Origin: Nitrospirota bacterium
GTDB lineage: Bacteria; Nitrospirota; Thermodesulfovibrionia; Thermodesulfovibrionales; Dissulfurispiraceae
Reading direction: 5' to 3'
DNA: 64,000 nt
Assembly: GCA_015233365.1 (NCBI GenBank)
Contig: JADFXU010000004.1
Span: 46,901-110,900 of the forward strand
Part shown: piece after piece, positions 9,030 through 18,998 of the stretch
Layout of the letters: each line of letters begins with the position of its first letter
Position numbering within the stretch: the stretch's first letter is position 1
Notes under the pieces: generated by a model
Databases searched by the model: none
Seen by the model: the letters and a program-made list of their open reading frames with translations, nothing else
What the model was told of the DNA's origin: nothing
Translations under genes and position numbers: made by a program

Positions 9030-10010
9030 CTATGGGTAGACCGATAGCACTATGGTTTTGGTTGCAGTATTAGGAGTAGTAGGGTTACTGTCCTGCACAT
9101 AAAAAGTGAGAGCATAGCTGCCGGTAGTACTAGTAGTACTACTAATTGAGCCGCCAATAACGACAGAATTACCCTGTGTCAAAGTACTTCCACTCCCACA
9201 AGTGGTGGTTTGAGTACTAACTGAAGTAGCCCCTACAGTGAACGTCAAACCGCCAGGGGCTGCGGCTGTCTGAATACACCAACTATAATTGGTTACCCCA
9301 CCAGTGGCATAAATTGTGGCGCTATAAGGCGTTGCCGTACTCGAAGACGCACCATACGCATATGGCAACTCGGTATTTAAAATAGTCAATTGGGAACTCA
9401 TACATCCTATTTTTGTCCTGAGTTCATTAATAGTGACCCACTGAACTATGTCATTTCCTGTTGTATCAAGGGTTATAGTCCCGGTAGCGGACCCGCTTGC
9501 GGTAATAGCATTGCCGTTAAGTTTGCTAACTACAGCACGACCGCTGCTTGCGCTAAACACAACGAAGGCAACATTATTTATAGTGTTTGTGCTTGTGGTG
9601 ACTGAGATAGCCGCGGTACCTCTTCCGCAAATAGTACTAGTTGTCGGAGAGGCGGCAGAAAGATTAGCGTCGAACAGATAAATCAGCGGCTGATTGAAAG
9701 CATCATAGGGGTTTTTTACCGCATTTATAAAAGTTGTTGCGTTGCCCGTGCCTGTTACGCCCGGCAATGTGTTATTCCCAGCAGAGAAACTCTCCACGGA
9801 ATCCACCGCGGCCTGCACAATATCTCTTGAATTGCTGTATTTGATATTTGTTACAAGCGTCCGCATAAGAGGCGTCCCGACTGCTATGATTATTCCGACT
9901 ATCACCAGCACCATTGCCAGTTCAACCAGTGAAAACCCTTTTGAGGACGCAGAGAAAAGGTATTTCAGACGGGAGGATAACAGCTTATCTGTTTTAGACT
10001 TTATGACCAT
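9030..10010 (-). CDS. Type IV prepilin-like protein
   Basis: KGFSLVELAMVLVIVGIIIAVGTPLMRTL prepilin motif. Confidence 0.85.
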   Translation of the reverse strand: MVIKSKTDKLLSSRLKYLFSASSKGFSLVELAMVLVIVGIIIAVGTPLMRTLVTNIKYSNSRDIVQAAVDSVESFSAGNNTLPGVTGTGNATTFINAVKNPYDAFNQPLIYLFDANLSAASPTTSTICGRGTAAISVTTSTNTINNVAFVVFSASSGRAVVSKLNGNAITASGSATGTITLDTTGNDIVQWVTINELRTKIGCMSSQLTILNTELPYAYGASSSTATPYSATIYATGGVTNYSWCIQTAAAPGGLTFTVGATSVSTQTTTCGSGSTLTQGNSVVIGGSISSTTSTTGSYALTFYVQDSNPTTPNTATKTIVLSVYP

Positions 10011-10054
10011 TTAATTAATATCATAATACAGCAGCCGGAATTTTACTATATTAT

Positions 10055-11163
10055 TATTAACTCGGCAACTAAACAGGTCAATAATATGTTAAACTATGTG
10101 CATGGAAAAGATCGATGCACGCAAATTAAGTCAGGATGCACAGTATCAGATTCGGCGGCAGGTGGTGAAGCTACGTCAGCGTGGCATGCCATACGCCGAA
10201 ATAGCGGACATAGTAGGAGTCGCCTTAGCCTATGCCTGTCGAGTGTACAAGCGATATGAGCGCGAGGGTATTCAGGGGATATCAAAGGGACAGCGAGGTC
10301 GCAGGACAGGGCAGCAGAGAACGCTTGGCGGAGAGGAAGAGTCTGCGGTACAGAAGGCGATACAAGATAGGACGCCCGATCAGATGAAGATGCCGTTCGC
10401 CCTGTGGACCCGACAGGCAGTGCAGGAGTTGATTAAGCGTCAGCACGGCATAAAGATGCCAATCCGAACGGTAGGGGAATATCTGATGCGGTGGGGTTTT
10501 ACGCCGCAGAAGCCGATTCGTAAGGCATACGAGCAGAGGCCGGAGCAAGTTCAGAAGTGGCTTCAAGGTGAGTATCCCAAGATAGCTAAGCGCGCAAAGG
10601 AGGAAGGGGCCGAAATCAACTGGTGTGATGAGACCGGCCTGCGAAATGACGAAAATAAGGCCAAGGGGTATGCACCAAAAGGGAAAACGCCTACTGTCCA
10701 GCTCAACGCCAATCGGACGAGCATGAGTATGGTTTCGGCAATTACGAATCAGGGCAAAGTGCGGTTTATGATATATAAAGAGGCCATGAATGCGGATCTG
10801 ATGATCAAGTTCATGAAGAGACTGATACAGGATACTGGGCGAAAAGTGTTCTTGATAGTGGATAACCTGAAGACTCATCACAGCAAAATCGTCAAAAAAT
10901 GGCTTCAGGAGCACACAGAAGAGATTGAGGTTTTTTACTTGCCCTCGTACTCACCGGAACTGAACCCGGACGAATATCTGAACTGTGACATCAAATACGC
11001 GGTGCATTCAGGACTACCAGCACGCAATGACAAACAATTGAAACGAAAAATGGTCTCGCACATGAGAAAACTTCAAAAACTGCCTGGGCGGATCAGAAAA
11101 TACTTTCAACATCCGAGAATCAAGTATGCAGCATAGTTTACATATTAATTTGCCGGGTTAATA
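10055..11163. mobile_element. IS630-family insertion sequence
   Basis: Near-perfect inverted ends TATTAACTCGGCAA (10055) / TTGCCGGGTTAATA (11150), 13/14; TA at ends; subterminal ATAATATGTTAAACTATG / CATAGTTTACATATTAAT; encloses transposase. Confidence 0.75.
10096..11136 (+). CDS. IS630-family transposase
   Basis: N-terminal HTH, winged-helix, DDE motifs INWCDETGLR, FLIVDNLKTHHS, LPSYSPELNPDEY. Confidence 0.93.
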   Translation: MCMEKIDARKLSQDAQYQIRRQVVKLRQRGMPYAEIADIVGVALAYACRVYKRYEREGIQGISKGQRGRRTGQQRTLGGEEESAVQKAIQDRTPDQMKMPFALWTRQAVQELIKRQHGIKMPIRTVGEYLMRWGFTPQKPIRKAYEQRPEQVQKWLQGEYPKIAKRAKEEGAEINWCDETGLRNDENKAKGYAPKGKTPTVQLNANRTSMSMVSAITNQGKVRFMIYKEAMNADLMIKFMKRLIQDTGRKVFLIVDNLKTHHSKIVKKWLQEHTEEIEVFYLPSYSPELNPDEYLNCDIKYAVHSGLPARNDKQLKRKMVSHMRKLQKLPGRIRKYFQHPRIKYAA

Positions 11164-11174
11164 GTTAATAAAAT

Positions 11175-11395
11175 GGGTCGGCAGGGGCAGGGTGTTTATC
11201 GGAGCGATAGCACGGGTGTACTGTAGCAGGGGCGAGCACCGGTCCGTAAAAAATCTTTGATTTTTTACGGACGCGAACGATGAGTGAGCTGAACCCCAAC
11301 CGGGAATGTGCACGAATAGTGCAATTTCAAGAAACATTGTGTTGGTTAAGCACGTAGTTTTATCGCGCAGAGAAACAGCCTGCCCCTGCCGACCC
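11175..11395. mobile_element. MITE-like element, 221 bp, 25-bp terminal inverted repeats and internal 14-bp hairpin
   Basis: GGGTCGGCAGGGGCAGGgTGTTTaT / AgAAACAgCCTGCCCCTGCCGACCC (17 perfect, 23/25); internal GTCCGTAAAAAATC-TTT-GATTTTTTACGGAC at 11242..11272. Confidence 0.65.
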
Positions 11396-11480
11396 CTTCC
11401 TTATAATATTGCATCAATAGCTTGGAATGGTGTATTTTAAAGTGCTGTTATTAATTTAAAAAACGGGACCGGAAATATAT

Positions 11481-13304
11481 ATGAAAGTGCCATTCTCAGG
11501 AAAAGTCGCCACAAAACTGCTTTTTTTACCTATTCTGCTCATCCTGGCCATGTTTGCGATATTTTGCGCCGGTTTTTATTACCTGAGCCCGTGGAACCCT
11601 TTTGAGGATGCTCATAAGCGGCACCTGATAAATCTTTTGTCCGAAAAAAAACTTGCTGTCGATATGTTGTTTGAGCAGGGCGAAAACAGCGTTGCATATC
11701 TTGCCGACAACAATATTGTCAGAGAGGCCATTTCTGCATATAACACCCCGGTACCCGTGGCTAAAAAGCAAAAAAAGGTTGCCTATACTGCAAGAGAGAT
11801 GTCAGAGGCTGCTGCGCTGAGACTGTTTGATAATATGGTTACGGCTTCACCATGCAAAATGTTCGCTCTCTTATCAAGGAATGGGAAAATTATTTCGGGC
11901 AGCCAGAGAGAGCTGATTGGAAGTGACTGGTCGGACAGAGACTTTTTCACTAATGCGATCACGGGAACGCAATCTCCATCTCAATCAGTGCGTGTAATAC
12001 AGAGCGGCGACGGAGGCATGGTTTTTCTGGCGCCTGTCTTTGATGACAAAAAAAATCTGATGGGCTTTATCTATGCGGTCCCTAATATTGATAAGATCAG
12101 CAGACTTCTGCATGTGGAAAGAGGAATGTATAAGACAGAGAAAGTCGAGATGATCGACAGGGAAGGCAATCTGATCCTGACCCAAAAAGGTTTTCCTGAC
12201 AAGAAAATCAAATTCAACTTGCCGAAGAACGAAAAAGTGAGCGGGGTAAGATTGAAAGCTAACCTGTTCTTCTATGTCGTCAACCTGGAGAGCGCCCCTT
12301 TCAGACTTATTGCAACTATCGATAAGCAGGAGGTTATGCTTCCGTTGAGCATTGTTTTGGCGCTGGGCGCCATATTTTCATGCCTGACCATTATTGTGCT
12401 GGTGTTTCAAAGCGCTTATTCAGGGCCGAAACTGATTTCGAGGCCGGTTGCACGTTTGGTAAATGCATCTAAAAGTATTACAGAGGGCGGCCTCGATAAC
12501 ATCGATTTGGGAAAAGAGTTCAAGGGGGAATTACTTGAACTGAAAAGGGCCTTCGAATCGATGGTCGAGGAGCTGAAGAACAGGGAATCCGTACAGGAAA
12601 GAAAACTCAAGGCAGCGGAGGCAATCGTGCCTTTGGCCCCTTTTGCAAATATTTCGTCTGAATTAAGGAGACCATTGTATTGCGTAGCAAGCGCAGCGGA
12701 AGGAATAATCAGGGATGAACGCAACCTCGCCGAAGATGACAAAAAAGTGCTTTATGACATGCTTTGTTCTTCGAAGTCCCTTTTGATCCTTGTGGACAAT
12801 CTCTACGATTATGCCCAGTTCTCACAAGAGAAGGTTGTGTCTGCCTCTGAACCGTTCAGCCTTTGTGAGCTGGTTGATGACGTTTCATCAACCGGGAAAG
12901 AACTTGCCGGCATGAAAGAAATAGAGGTAATCACGGATTGTCAGGAAGTATTTATGAAGAAGATGATCCATACGGACAGATCTATTCTCAAAAAGCTGCT
13001 GTTGAACCTCATGAGCAATGCTGTCGGAAATACGGGCGTTGGAACCATTACGGTATTGTGCAGTGAAATATTGAAGGACGGCATAGAGTATATCGAAATA
13101 TCCGTGGCCGATACAGGAAAAGGATTTGGAAACGATGAAATTGAGCACATGTTCGAAGACATGGCTTCTCCCCATTCATCATTGGGACTTATTATGTCAC
13201 GGAAAATGGCTGAAATTCTGGGGGGCAGTCTGGAAGTCGAGAGTCTGTCCGGCAAAGGTTCAGTTTTTACAGCGATCATACCGGTCAAGGCGATTGTCTA
13301 TTAG
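11481..13304 (+). CDS. Membrane sensor with Cache-like domain, HAMP-like segment and HATPase; degenerate HisKA
   Basis: FSLSRNGKIISGS..., N box LLNLMSNAVGNT, G1 VADTGKGFG; HisKA reads FANISSELRRPL. Confidence 0.8.
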   Translation: MKVPFSGKVATKLLFLPILLILAMFAIFCAGFYYLSPWNPFEDAHKRHLINLLSEKKLAVDMLFEQGENSVAYLADNNIVREAISAYNTPVPVAKKQKKVAYTAREMSEAAALRLFDNMVTASPCKMFALLSRNGKIISGSQRELIGSDWSDRDFFTNAITGTQSPSQSVRVIQSGDGGMVFLAPVFDDKKNLMGFIYAVPNIDKISRLLHVERGMYKTEKVEMIDREGNLILTQKGFPDKKIKFNLPKNEKVSGVRLKANLFFYVVNLESAPFRLIATIDKQEVMLPLSIVLALGAIFSCLTIIVLVFQSAYSGPKLISRPVARLVNASKSITEGGLDNIDLGKEFKGELLELKRAFESMVEELKNRESVQERKLKAAEAIVPLAPFANISSELRRPLYCVASAAEGIIRDERNLAEDDKKVLYDMLCSSKSLLILVDNLYDYAQFSQEKVVSASEPFSLCELVDDVSSTGKELAGMKEIEVITDCQEVFMKKMIHTDRSILKKLLLNLMSNAVGNTGVGTITVLCSEILKDGIEYIEISVADTGKGFGNDEIEHMFEDMASPHSSLGLIMSRKMAEILGGSLEVESLSGKGSVFTAIIPVKAIVY

Positions 13305-13359
13305 TCTGTCCGCTTGCAATTTTTTCAGCTTACTATGGTGGAGGTAATATTAATATACA

Positions 13360-14784
13360 GTGAGCAACGATCAAAAAAATAATGGCATTTTCGACAAGAT
13401 CTGGAATTTGTTTTCTTCAATAAAGCTTGCAGTCGTTGTTTTCTCGGTAATATCGATCACTTCTATTGTGGGCACTGTTATTGAGCAACAGGCCGAACCT
13501 GAACGGAACATAAAATTGCTGTCAAAATTGTTCGGCGACAGTTTTGCCCCTGCGGCTTTTCACATACTGGATACGCTCGGGTTTACCGATATGTTCCGGT
13601 CATGGTGGTTTTTGGCCCTTCTGTTTATTTTTGCGTCAAATCTGATCGTCTGTTCCATTGAGAGGCTGCCTAAAATCCTGAAAGTGGTGAGAGAGCCGAT
13701 CAGGCCGCTTGCTGCTGAACATCTCAGTGCTCTTCCGATAAAAAAAGAGACTGTTTTAAAAGAGCAATCCGGGAAAGTACTGGAATATGCCTCAGATATC
13801 CTGAAAAGAAACGGCTTCCGGGCCGCTGTCCGGCAGGAAGACGGGGCTGTGCAGTTATACGGGGAAAAGGGCAGATACAGCAGGGTCGGTGTGTATGTTA
13901 CACATTTCAGCATTCTTCTCATTCTGGCTGGAGCAGTTATAGGCATGCTTTTTGGGTTCAACGCATCGCTTCAGCTGATGGAAGGGACCGCTTCGTCAGT
14001 TGCATATAAAAGCAACGGGACAACGATACCTCTCGGGTTTCAAATAAGGTGTGACTATTTTAATGCTGATTTCTACGACAACACGGATATACCCAAGGCA
14101 TACAGAAGCCGTCTGACTGTCCTGGAAAATGGCAGAGAAATTGTTAAAAAGGAGATAGACGTCAACAACCCGTTGCGTTTTAAGGGCATTACTTTCTACC
14201 AGGCGAGTTACGGCTACGCCCCGGGCAAGGATTCGGTATTTGAATTCAAAGTGACATCAAAGGCCGGGAAGAAAGAAGATATTAATGTAAAATTCGGCGA
14301 GACATTCACTATTCCCGGCACTGCGGTAACCGGCAGAGTCGTCGATTTCAGTCCTGCCCTCGGTGCGGATGAGTCCGGGAAACTCTATACATATTCGGAA
14401 ATGATGAATAACCCCGCGGCATTTGTGGAATTTTTGGAGCGCGGCGCTGTGAAATACCGGCAGTGGATACTGGTGCGTTACCCGCAGACATGGAAGGTGG
14501 GTGACGGCATAGTTGAGTTTACGCATCTCTGGGGTGTCCAATATACTGGGCTCCAGGTCAGGAAAGACCCCGGCGTGTGGATCGTGTATCTCGGCTGTCT
14601 GATCATGTCTGTGGGTCTTTATGCGTCATTCTTCATGAACCATGCGAGAATATGGATTCAGCTCAAAGATGAAAAGGGCGGCACGAAAGTTGTAATTGCC
14701 GGAACAGCGAATAAGAATAAACTTTCTTTTGAACACAAGATAGATAAAATAACAAATCAACTAAGGGTAAAAGGTCAAAGGTGA
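13360..14784 (+). CDS. resB: ResB-like cytochrome c biogenesis protein
   Basis: FSSIKLAVVVFSVISITSIVGTVIEQQ; GITFYQASYG; directly followed by ccsA-like gene. Confidence 0.88.
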   Translation: MSNDQKNNGIFDKIWNLFSSIKLAVVVFSVISITSIVGTVIEQQAEPERNIKLLSKLFGDSFAPAAFHILDTLGFTDMFRSWWFLALLFIFASNLIVCSIERLPKILKVVREPIRPLAAEHLSALPIKKETVLKEQSGKVLEYASDILKRNGFRAAVRQEDGAVQLYGEKGRYSRVGVYVTHFSILLILAGAVIGMLFGFNASLQLMEGTASSVAYKSNGTTIPLGFQIRCDYFNADFYDNTDIPKAYRSRLTVLENGREIVKKEIDVNNPLRFKGITFYQASYGYAPGKDSVFEFKVTSKAGKKEDINVKFGETFTIPGTAVTGRVVDFSPALGADESGKLYTYSEMMNNPAAFVEFLERGAVKYRQWILVRYPQTWKVGDGIVEFTHLWGVQYTGLQVRKDPGVWIVYLGCLIMSVGLYASFFMNHARIWIQLKDEKGGTKVVIAGTANKNKLSFEHKIDKITNQLRVKGQR

Positions 14785-14886
14785 AAGGTCAAGGGTCAAG
14801 GGTCAAGGGTCAAGGAAACTCAGATTCTATACATAGTCTTTCTCTTTAGCGCTGTTCCTTTAACCTTTTACCCTTAACCTTTAGCC
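14761..14886. repeat. Word-like inverted repeat (GGTAAAAGGTCAAAGG word) with four perfect GGTCAAG heptamers in the left arm
   Basis: CTAAGGGTAAAAGGTCAAAGG versus reverse complement of right arm TTAAGGGTAAAAGGTTAAAGG (19/21); GGTCAAG x4 at 14787..14814. Confidence 0.75.
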
Positions 14887-14907
14887 AAAAACCGGGAGGT
14901 TTTATAT

Positions 14908-15993
14908 ATGGACAGTTCTCTTTTTTTCGGCATAGCGAGCATTGCTTATATACTGGCGATGGTTGCGTATATAGTGTACCTGGCTTTCAGGAAATCGACG
15001 GTTGGTGTTATTGCGACAACTATAACAACCGTCGGCTTCGTGTCACATACAATAGCATTCATCATGCGCTGGAAAGAATTTTATGAGATAGGCCGGATGG
15101 GGATACTCAGGGCTATTCCCCTTACAAACCTCTATGAATCGCTGATATTCTTCGTCTGGTGCCTGATACTGGGATACCTGATAATAGAGTGGAAATACAA
15201 GAACCGCTCGTTCGGCGCTTTTATTACACCTATCGCGGGAATGGCGCTGGCATTTATCGATATATCCGGCATGGACAAGAATATTCACCCTCTGATACCC
15301 GCCCTTCAGAGTAACTGGCTTTTGGCCCATGTGACCATGAGTTTTACCGCCTATGCGACATTTGCCATATCGTTTGCCACAGCATTGATGTACCTTGTGG
15401 TTACATCAGAGAACAAAAAGGGCGCTCCTTATCTTTTCTGGACCATCACTCTCGGCATATTTGTTTCGGTGCTTGTTGCCATGGGCATTGATTTTTTTGT
15501 TTTCAGAGTTGCAGCCGGTTCCCCGGAATCCTTCATAAAGAGTTATCTGTTCAAAGCAACATTTCGCAACAGCTCCGCGGCGGTGTCGGTTGTCAGCTAT
15601 GCCGCTGCTGTGGCGTTTATTTACATTGTCTGGAAGTACGGCCTTGTGCTCAGGAACGTCATAACCTCATTCTCCATATCACCTTCCCTGCTTGACGATT
15701 TGACTTACAAGTGCATCGCTGTTGGTTTTCCGATATTCACTCTCGGCGGTCTTGTTTTTGGCGCTATCTGGGCAGACCAGGCGTGGGGCAGGTATTGGAC
15801 CTGGGACCCGAAAGAGACATGGTCCCTTATAACATGGTTTGTTTATGCCTTTTATCTTCATGCAAGGTTTTTAAGAGGCTGGAGAGGTACGAAAATATCC
15901 GTGCTTGCGGTAATAGGATTTGTCTGCACAGTGTTCACATATCTTGGGGTGAACTTGCTGCTTAGCGGGTTGCATTCTTATGGAGGAGGATAA
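14908..15993 (+). CDS. ccsA: CcsA/CcsB-type cytochrome c biogenesis protein
   Basis: WGRYWTWDPKETWSLITWFVYAFYLHARF tryptophan-rich motif. Confidence 0.92.
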   Translation: MDSSLFFGIASIAYILAMVAYIVYLAFRKSTVGVIATTITTVGFVSHTIAFIMRWKEFYEIGRMGILRAIPLTNLYESLIFFVWCLILGYLIIEWKYKNRSFGAFITPIAGMALAFIDISGMDKNIHPLIPALQSNWLLAHVTMSFTAYATFAISFATALMYLVVTSENKKGAPYLFWTITLGIFVSVLVAMGIDFFVFRVAAGSPESFIKSYLFKATFRNSSAAVSVVSYAAAVAFIYIVWKYGLVLRNVITSFSISPSLLDDLTYKCIAVGFPIFTLGGLVFGAIWADQAWGRYWTWDPKETWSLITWFVYAFYLHARFLRGWRGTKISVLAVIGFVCTVFTYLGVNLLLSGLHSYGGG

Positions 15994-16070
15994 AAATTTT
16001 ATCGGCAAGTTGGACCGTGTAATGAAGGATATCTCTCTTACGCTCAGACACTCATTACTGTTTAACTACA

Positions 16071-17072
16071 ATGAATATATTAGGTATCGATACATCATGC
16101 GATGATACATCGGCAGCGGTCGTGTGTGACAGTGGGTCAATCCTGTCTTCTATAGTTTCTTCTCAAACAGATATTCACAAGAGATATGGAGGGATTGTCC
16201 CTGAACTGGCATCCCGGAGGCATATCGAAATGATATGGCCTGTTGTGGATGAGGCCCTGGGTACGGCGAATGTTTCTCTTGAGGCGGTGCATGCTGTTGC
16301 CGTCTGCCACGGTCCGGGCCTGATCGGTTCATTGCTCGTTGGATGCGGGTTTGCAAAAGCCGTGAGCTATGCCCGGAACATCCCTCTCGTAGGTGTTAAT
16401 CACCTTGAAGGACATATATTCTCCGCCTTTCTGGAGCAGGAGAAGTCTGAATTCCCCTTCCTGTCCCTGATAGCATCAGGCGGGCATACCAGCCTTTATA
16501 TTGTGAGGAATTTCGGGCAGTACGAAGAACTGGGCAGGACAAGAGACGACGCCGCAGGAGAGGCTTATGACAAAGTTTCAAAACTCCTGGGACTCGGATA
16601 TCCCGGCGGGCCTCTTATAGACAGAATGGCCCGCGATGGAAATGCGGAAGCATTTGACTTTCCCCGTGCCTATATGCACGAATCGTTTGACTTCAGTTTC
16701 AGCGGGCTGAAAACAGCGGTGAAACTGACTGCTGAGAAGAACGCGGGATTGCTCGGCAACAACGGTTTTTTGGCTGATATTGCCGCCTCTTTCCAGTCGG
16801 CTGTGGTTGACGTGCTGGCGAGGAAGGTGCAATGGGCCATAGTAAAGACGGGAATACTAAATGTGGCATTGTCCGGTGGTGTTTCAGCAAACAGCGGTCT
16901 GAGAAAGAAGATAAAAGAGATGGCCGGTGAAAATGGCGCGAAAGTTTTCCTGCCCTCGCTTGACCTCTGTACGGACAATGCTGCGATGATTGCTTCTGCC
17001 GGGTACCACCGTTACGTCTCCGGCGATATTGCAAAGCTGGATTTGAACCCAAAGGCTTATTTGCCATTATAG
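16071..17072 (+). CDS. tsaD: tRNA N6-adenosine threonylcarbamoyltransferase TsaD
   Basis: MNILGIDTSCDDTSAAVV, HLEGHIFSAF, GYPGGPLIDRMA. Confidence 0.95.
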   Translation: MNILGIDTSCDDTSAAVVCDSGSILSSIVSSQTDIHKRYGGIVPELASRRHIEMIWPVVDEALGTANVSLEAVHAVAVCHGPGLIGSLLVGCGFAKAVSYARNIPLVGVNHLEGHIFSAFLEQEKSEFPFLSLIASGGHTSLYIVRNFGQYEELGRTRDDAAGEAYDKVSKLLGLGYPGGPLIDRMARDGNAEAFDFPRAYMHESFDFSFSGLKTAVKLTAEKNAGLLGNNGFLADIAASFQSAVVDVLARKVQWAIVKTGILNVALSGGVSANSGLRKKIKEMAGENGAKVFLPSLDLCTDNAAMIASAGYHRYVSGDIAKLDLNPKAYLPL

Positions 17073-17082
17073 CGAGGAGCGG

Positions 17083-18327
17083 TTGATGCATTTTCAGGGA
17101 GTGGCCGGGTTGCTGGTGCTGACGGGATTTGCATGGATCATCAGCGAAAACAGGGCAAATGTTAATTACAGGGGAGTGCTTGCAGGCATTGCTTTGCAAA
17201 TAAGCATCGCCGCCCTGCTTATTTATGTGCCGGCCTTCAAGGGCAGTTTCCTTTTCCTGAACGGGCTTGTGCTCTCGCTTGAGGAATCCACCAGGGCTGG
17301 AACCTCATTTGTGTTCGGTTATATCGGCGGCGGTACCCCGCCTTTTTCTGTTAAAGATGCCGGATCAAGTTTTATTCTGGCTTTCCAGGCACTTCCATTA
17401 GTATTGGTGATCGGCGCACTTTCGTCGCTTTTCTTTTACTGGAGAATCCTGCCGTATATTGTCAGGGCATTTTCGCTGGTCCTGCAAAAGACACTGAATG
17501 TGGGCGGTGCGCTGGGGCTGGGAGCTTCCACCACTATTTTTTTGGGCATGGTCGAGTCCCCCCTTGTTATAAAGCCTTATTTGCGGGACATGTCGAGGAG
17601 CGAGATATTCTCTCTCATGGTATGCGGAATGGCGTGTATAGCCGGGACGGTAATGGTTTTGTATTCGACCATTCTGAAAGGCGTCATTCCCGACCCGCTG
17701 GGAAATATTTTGACGGCGTCTCTCATACACGTGGCTGCAGCAATCACGATTGCACGCATAATGGTTCCCGAGACGGGCATCCAGACGAGCGGCTCTTTAG
17801 TCCCCCGCCCGACCTCCACAAGTGCAATGGATGCAATTGTGAAGGGTACGATAGACGCCCTCCAACTTCTTTTGAATATCATTGCAATGCTTCTGGTCAT
17901 GGTTGCGCTGGTACATCTTGTCAACATGGGGCTTGATCTCCTCCCGAGTATAGCGGGAAGACCTGTTACTTTACAGCGTCTTTTAGGCTATGTTATGGCC
18001 CCTGTTGTGTGGCTTTTCGGTATCCCATGGGCAGAAGCTCAAACCGCAGGCAGCCTCATGGGCACGAAAACAATGCTCAACGAACTGCTGGCGTTTGTCG
18101 ATCTTGCCAATCTTCCTCAGGATGCGCTCAGTCCCAGGAGCAGACTGATCATGACCTATGCCCTGAGCAGCTTCGCAAATTTTGGCAGTCTCGGCATTCT
18201 CATCGGCGGGCTTGGGAGCATGGTTCCTGACCGCCGTAGCGAGATCGTGGCACTCGGCATCAAGGCGCTGATTGCCGGAACGCTGGCAACATGCATGACT
18301 GGAGCTGTGATAGGGATTTTACAGTAG
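17083..18327 (+). CDS. Concentrative nucleoside transporter (NupC family)
   Basis: LGASTTIFLGMVESPLVIKPYL, GTKTMLNELLAF, SSFANFGSLGILIGGLGSM. Confidence 0.88.
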   Translation: MMHFQGVAGLLVLTGFAWIISENRANVNYRGVLAGIALQISIAALLIYVPAFKGSFLFLNGLVLSLEESTRAGTSFVFGYIGGGTPPFSVKDAGSSFILAFQALPLVLVIGALSSLFFYWRILPYIVRAFSLVLQKTLNVGGALGLGASTTIFLGMVESPLVIKPYLRDMSRSEIFSLMVCGMACIAGTVMVLYSTILKGVIPDPLGNILTASLIHVAAAITIARIMVPETGIQTSGSLVPRPTSTSAMDAIVKGTIDALQLLLNIIAMLLVMVALVHLVNMGLDLLPSIAGRPVTLQRLLGYVMAPVVWLFGIPWAEAQTAGSLMGTKTMLNELLAFVDLANLPQDALSPRSRLIMTYALSSFANFGSLGILIGGLGSMVPDRRSEIVALGIKALIAGTLATCMTGAVIGILQ

Positions 18328-18350
18328 TAAAATGGGATTATCTTAACACT

Positions 18351-18923
18351 ATGGATAAGATTGCATTTCTTCACTCTCTTGTCGAGACATACGGTTATTA
18401 TGCCTTGCTGGCAGGGACCTTTTTTGAGGGAGAAACGATATTGCTGATCGGCGGACTGGTCGCCCGTTTGGGGTATCTGGACTTGTCTGTCGTAATGCTG
18501 GTTGCATTCATAGGGAGTTTCTCCGGCGACCAGCTCTACTTCTTTGTTGGAAGAATGAAAGGCAGGGAATTGCTGACAAGGTATAAAACGTGGGAAAAAC
18601 GTGTGGAAAAAGTGCACTGCCTTATGGCACGGTATCATGATCTCATAATGGTCGGGTTCAGATTTGTATATGGCATCAGGATTCTGACTCCCCTGGTTCT
18701 CGGCATGAACAGAAGCGTGAAGACCGGGCGCTTTGTTCTCTTTAATGCCATAGGTGCTGTGATATGGTCTGTTGCAGTTTCGGCAGGTGGATATTTCTTC
18801 GGCTATGCCATTGAGAAACTTATCCATAATGTCAAACACCTTGAGATTGCTGTGCTGGTCGGAATTGCAGGTGTCGGTATCGCTGTATTGGCTTTCAGGA
18901 AATTCAGACGAAAGAAGTGTTAA
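18351..18923 (+). CDS. DedA-family membrane protein
   Basis: YYALLAGTFFEGETILLIGG...SFSGDQLYFFVGR; start MDKIAFLHSL at 18351 chosen over upstream ATG. Confidence 0.85.
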   Translation: MDKIAFLHSLVETYGYYALLAGTFFEGETILLIGGLVARLGYLDLSVVMLVAFIGSFSGDQLYFFVGRMKGRELLTRYKTWEKRVEKVHCLMARYHDLIMVGFRFVYGIRILTPLVLGMNRSVKTGRFVLFNAIGAVIWSVAVSAGGYFFGYAIEKLIHNVKHLEIAVLVGIAGVGIAVLAFRKFRRKKC

Positions 18924-18926
18924 TTA

Positions 18927-18955
18927 TTGACAACGTCGGTTTATTTTGCTATACA
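18927..18955 (+). promoter_or_regulatory. Sigma-70-like promoter
   Basis: TTGACA-N17-TATACA upstream of 18999 CDS. Confidence 0.6.
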
Positions 18956-18998
18956 ATAGTAAAAATCGGAAGCAGGTAGTTTAAATAAGGGGGCGGGC

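Noticed and set aside
10282-10914. 210-aa minus-strand ORF opposite the IS630 transposase
   Set aside because: Antisense shadow ORF; transposase motifs are on the plus strand.
15980-16105. sORF MEEDKNFIGKLDRVMKDISLTLRHSLLFNYNEYIRYRYIMR* spanning the ccsA-tsaD gap
   Set aside because: Overlaps both neighbours; no independent evidence of coding.
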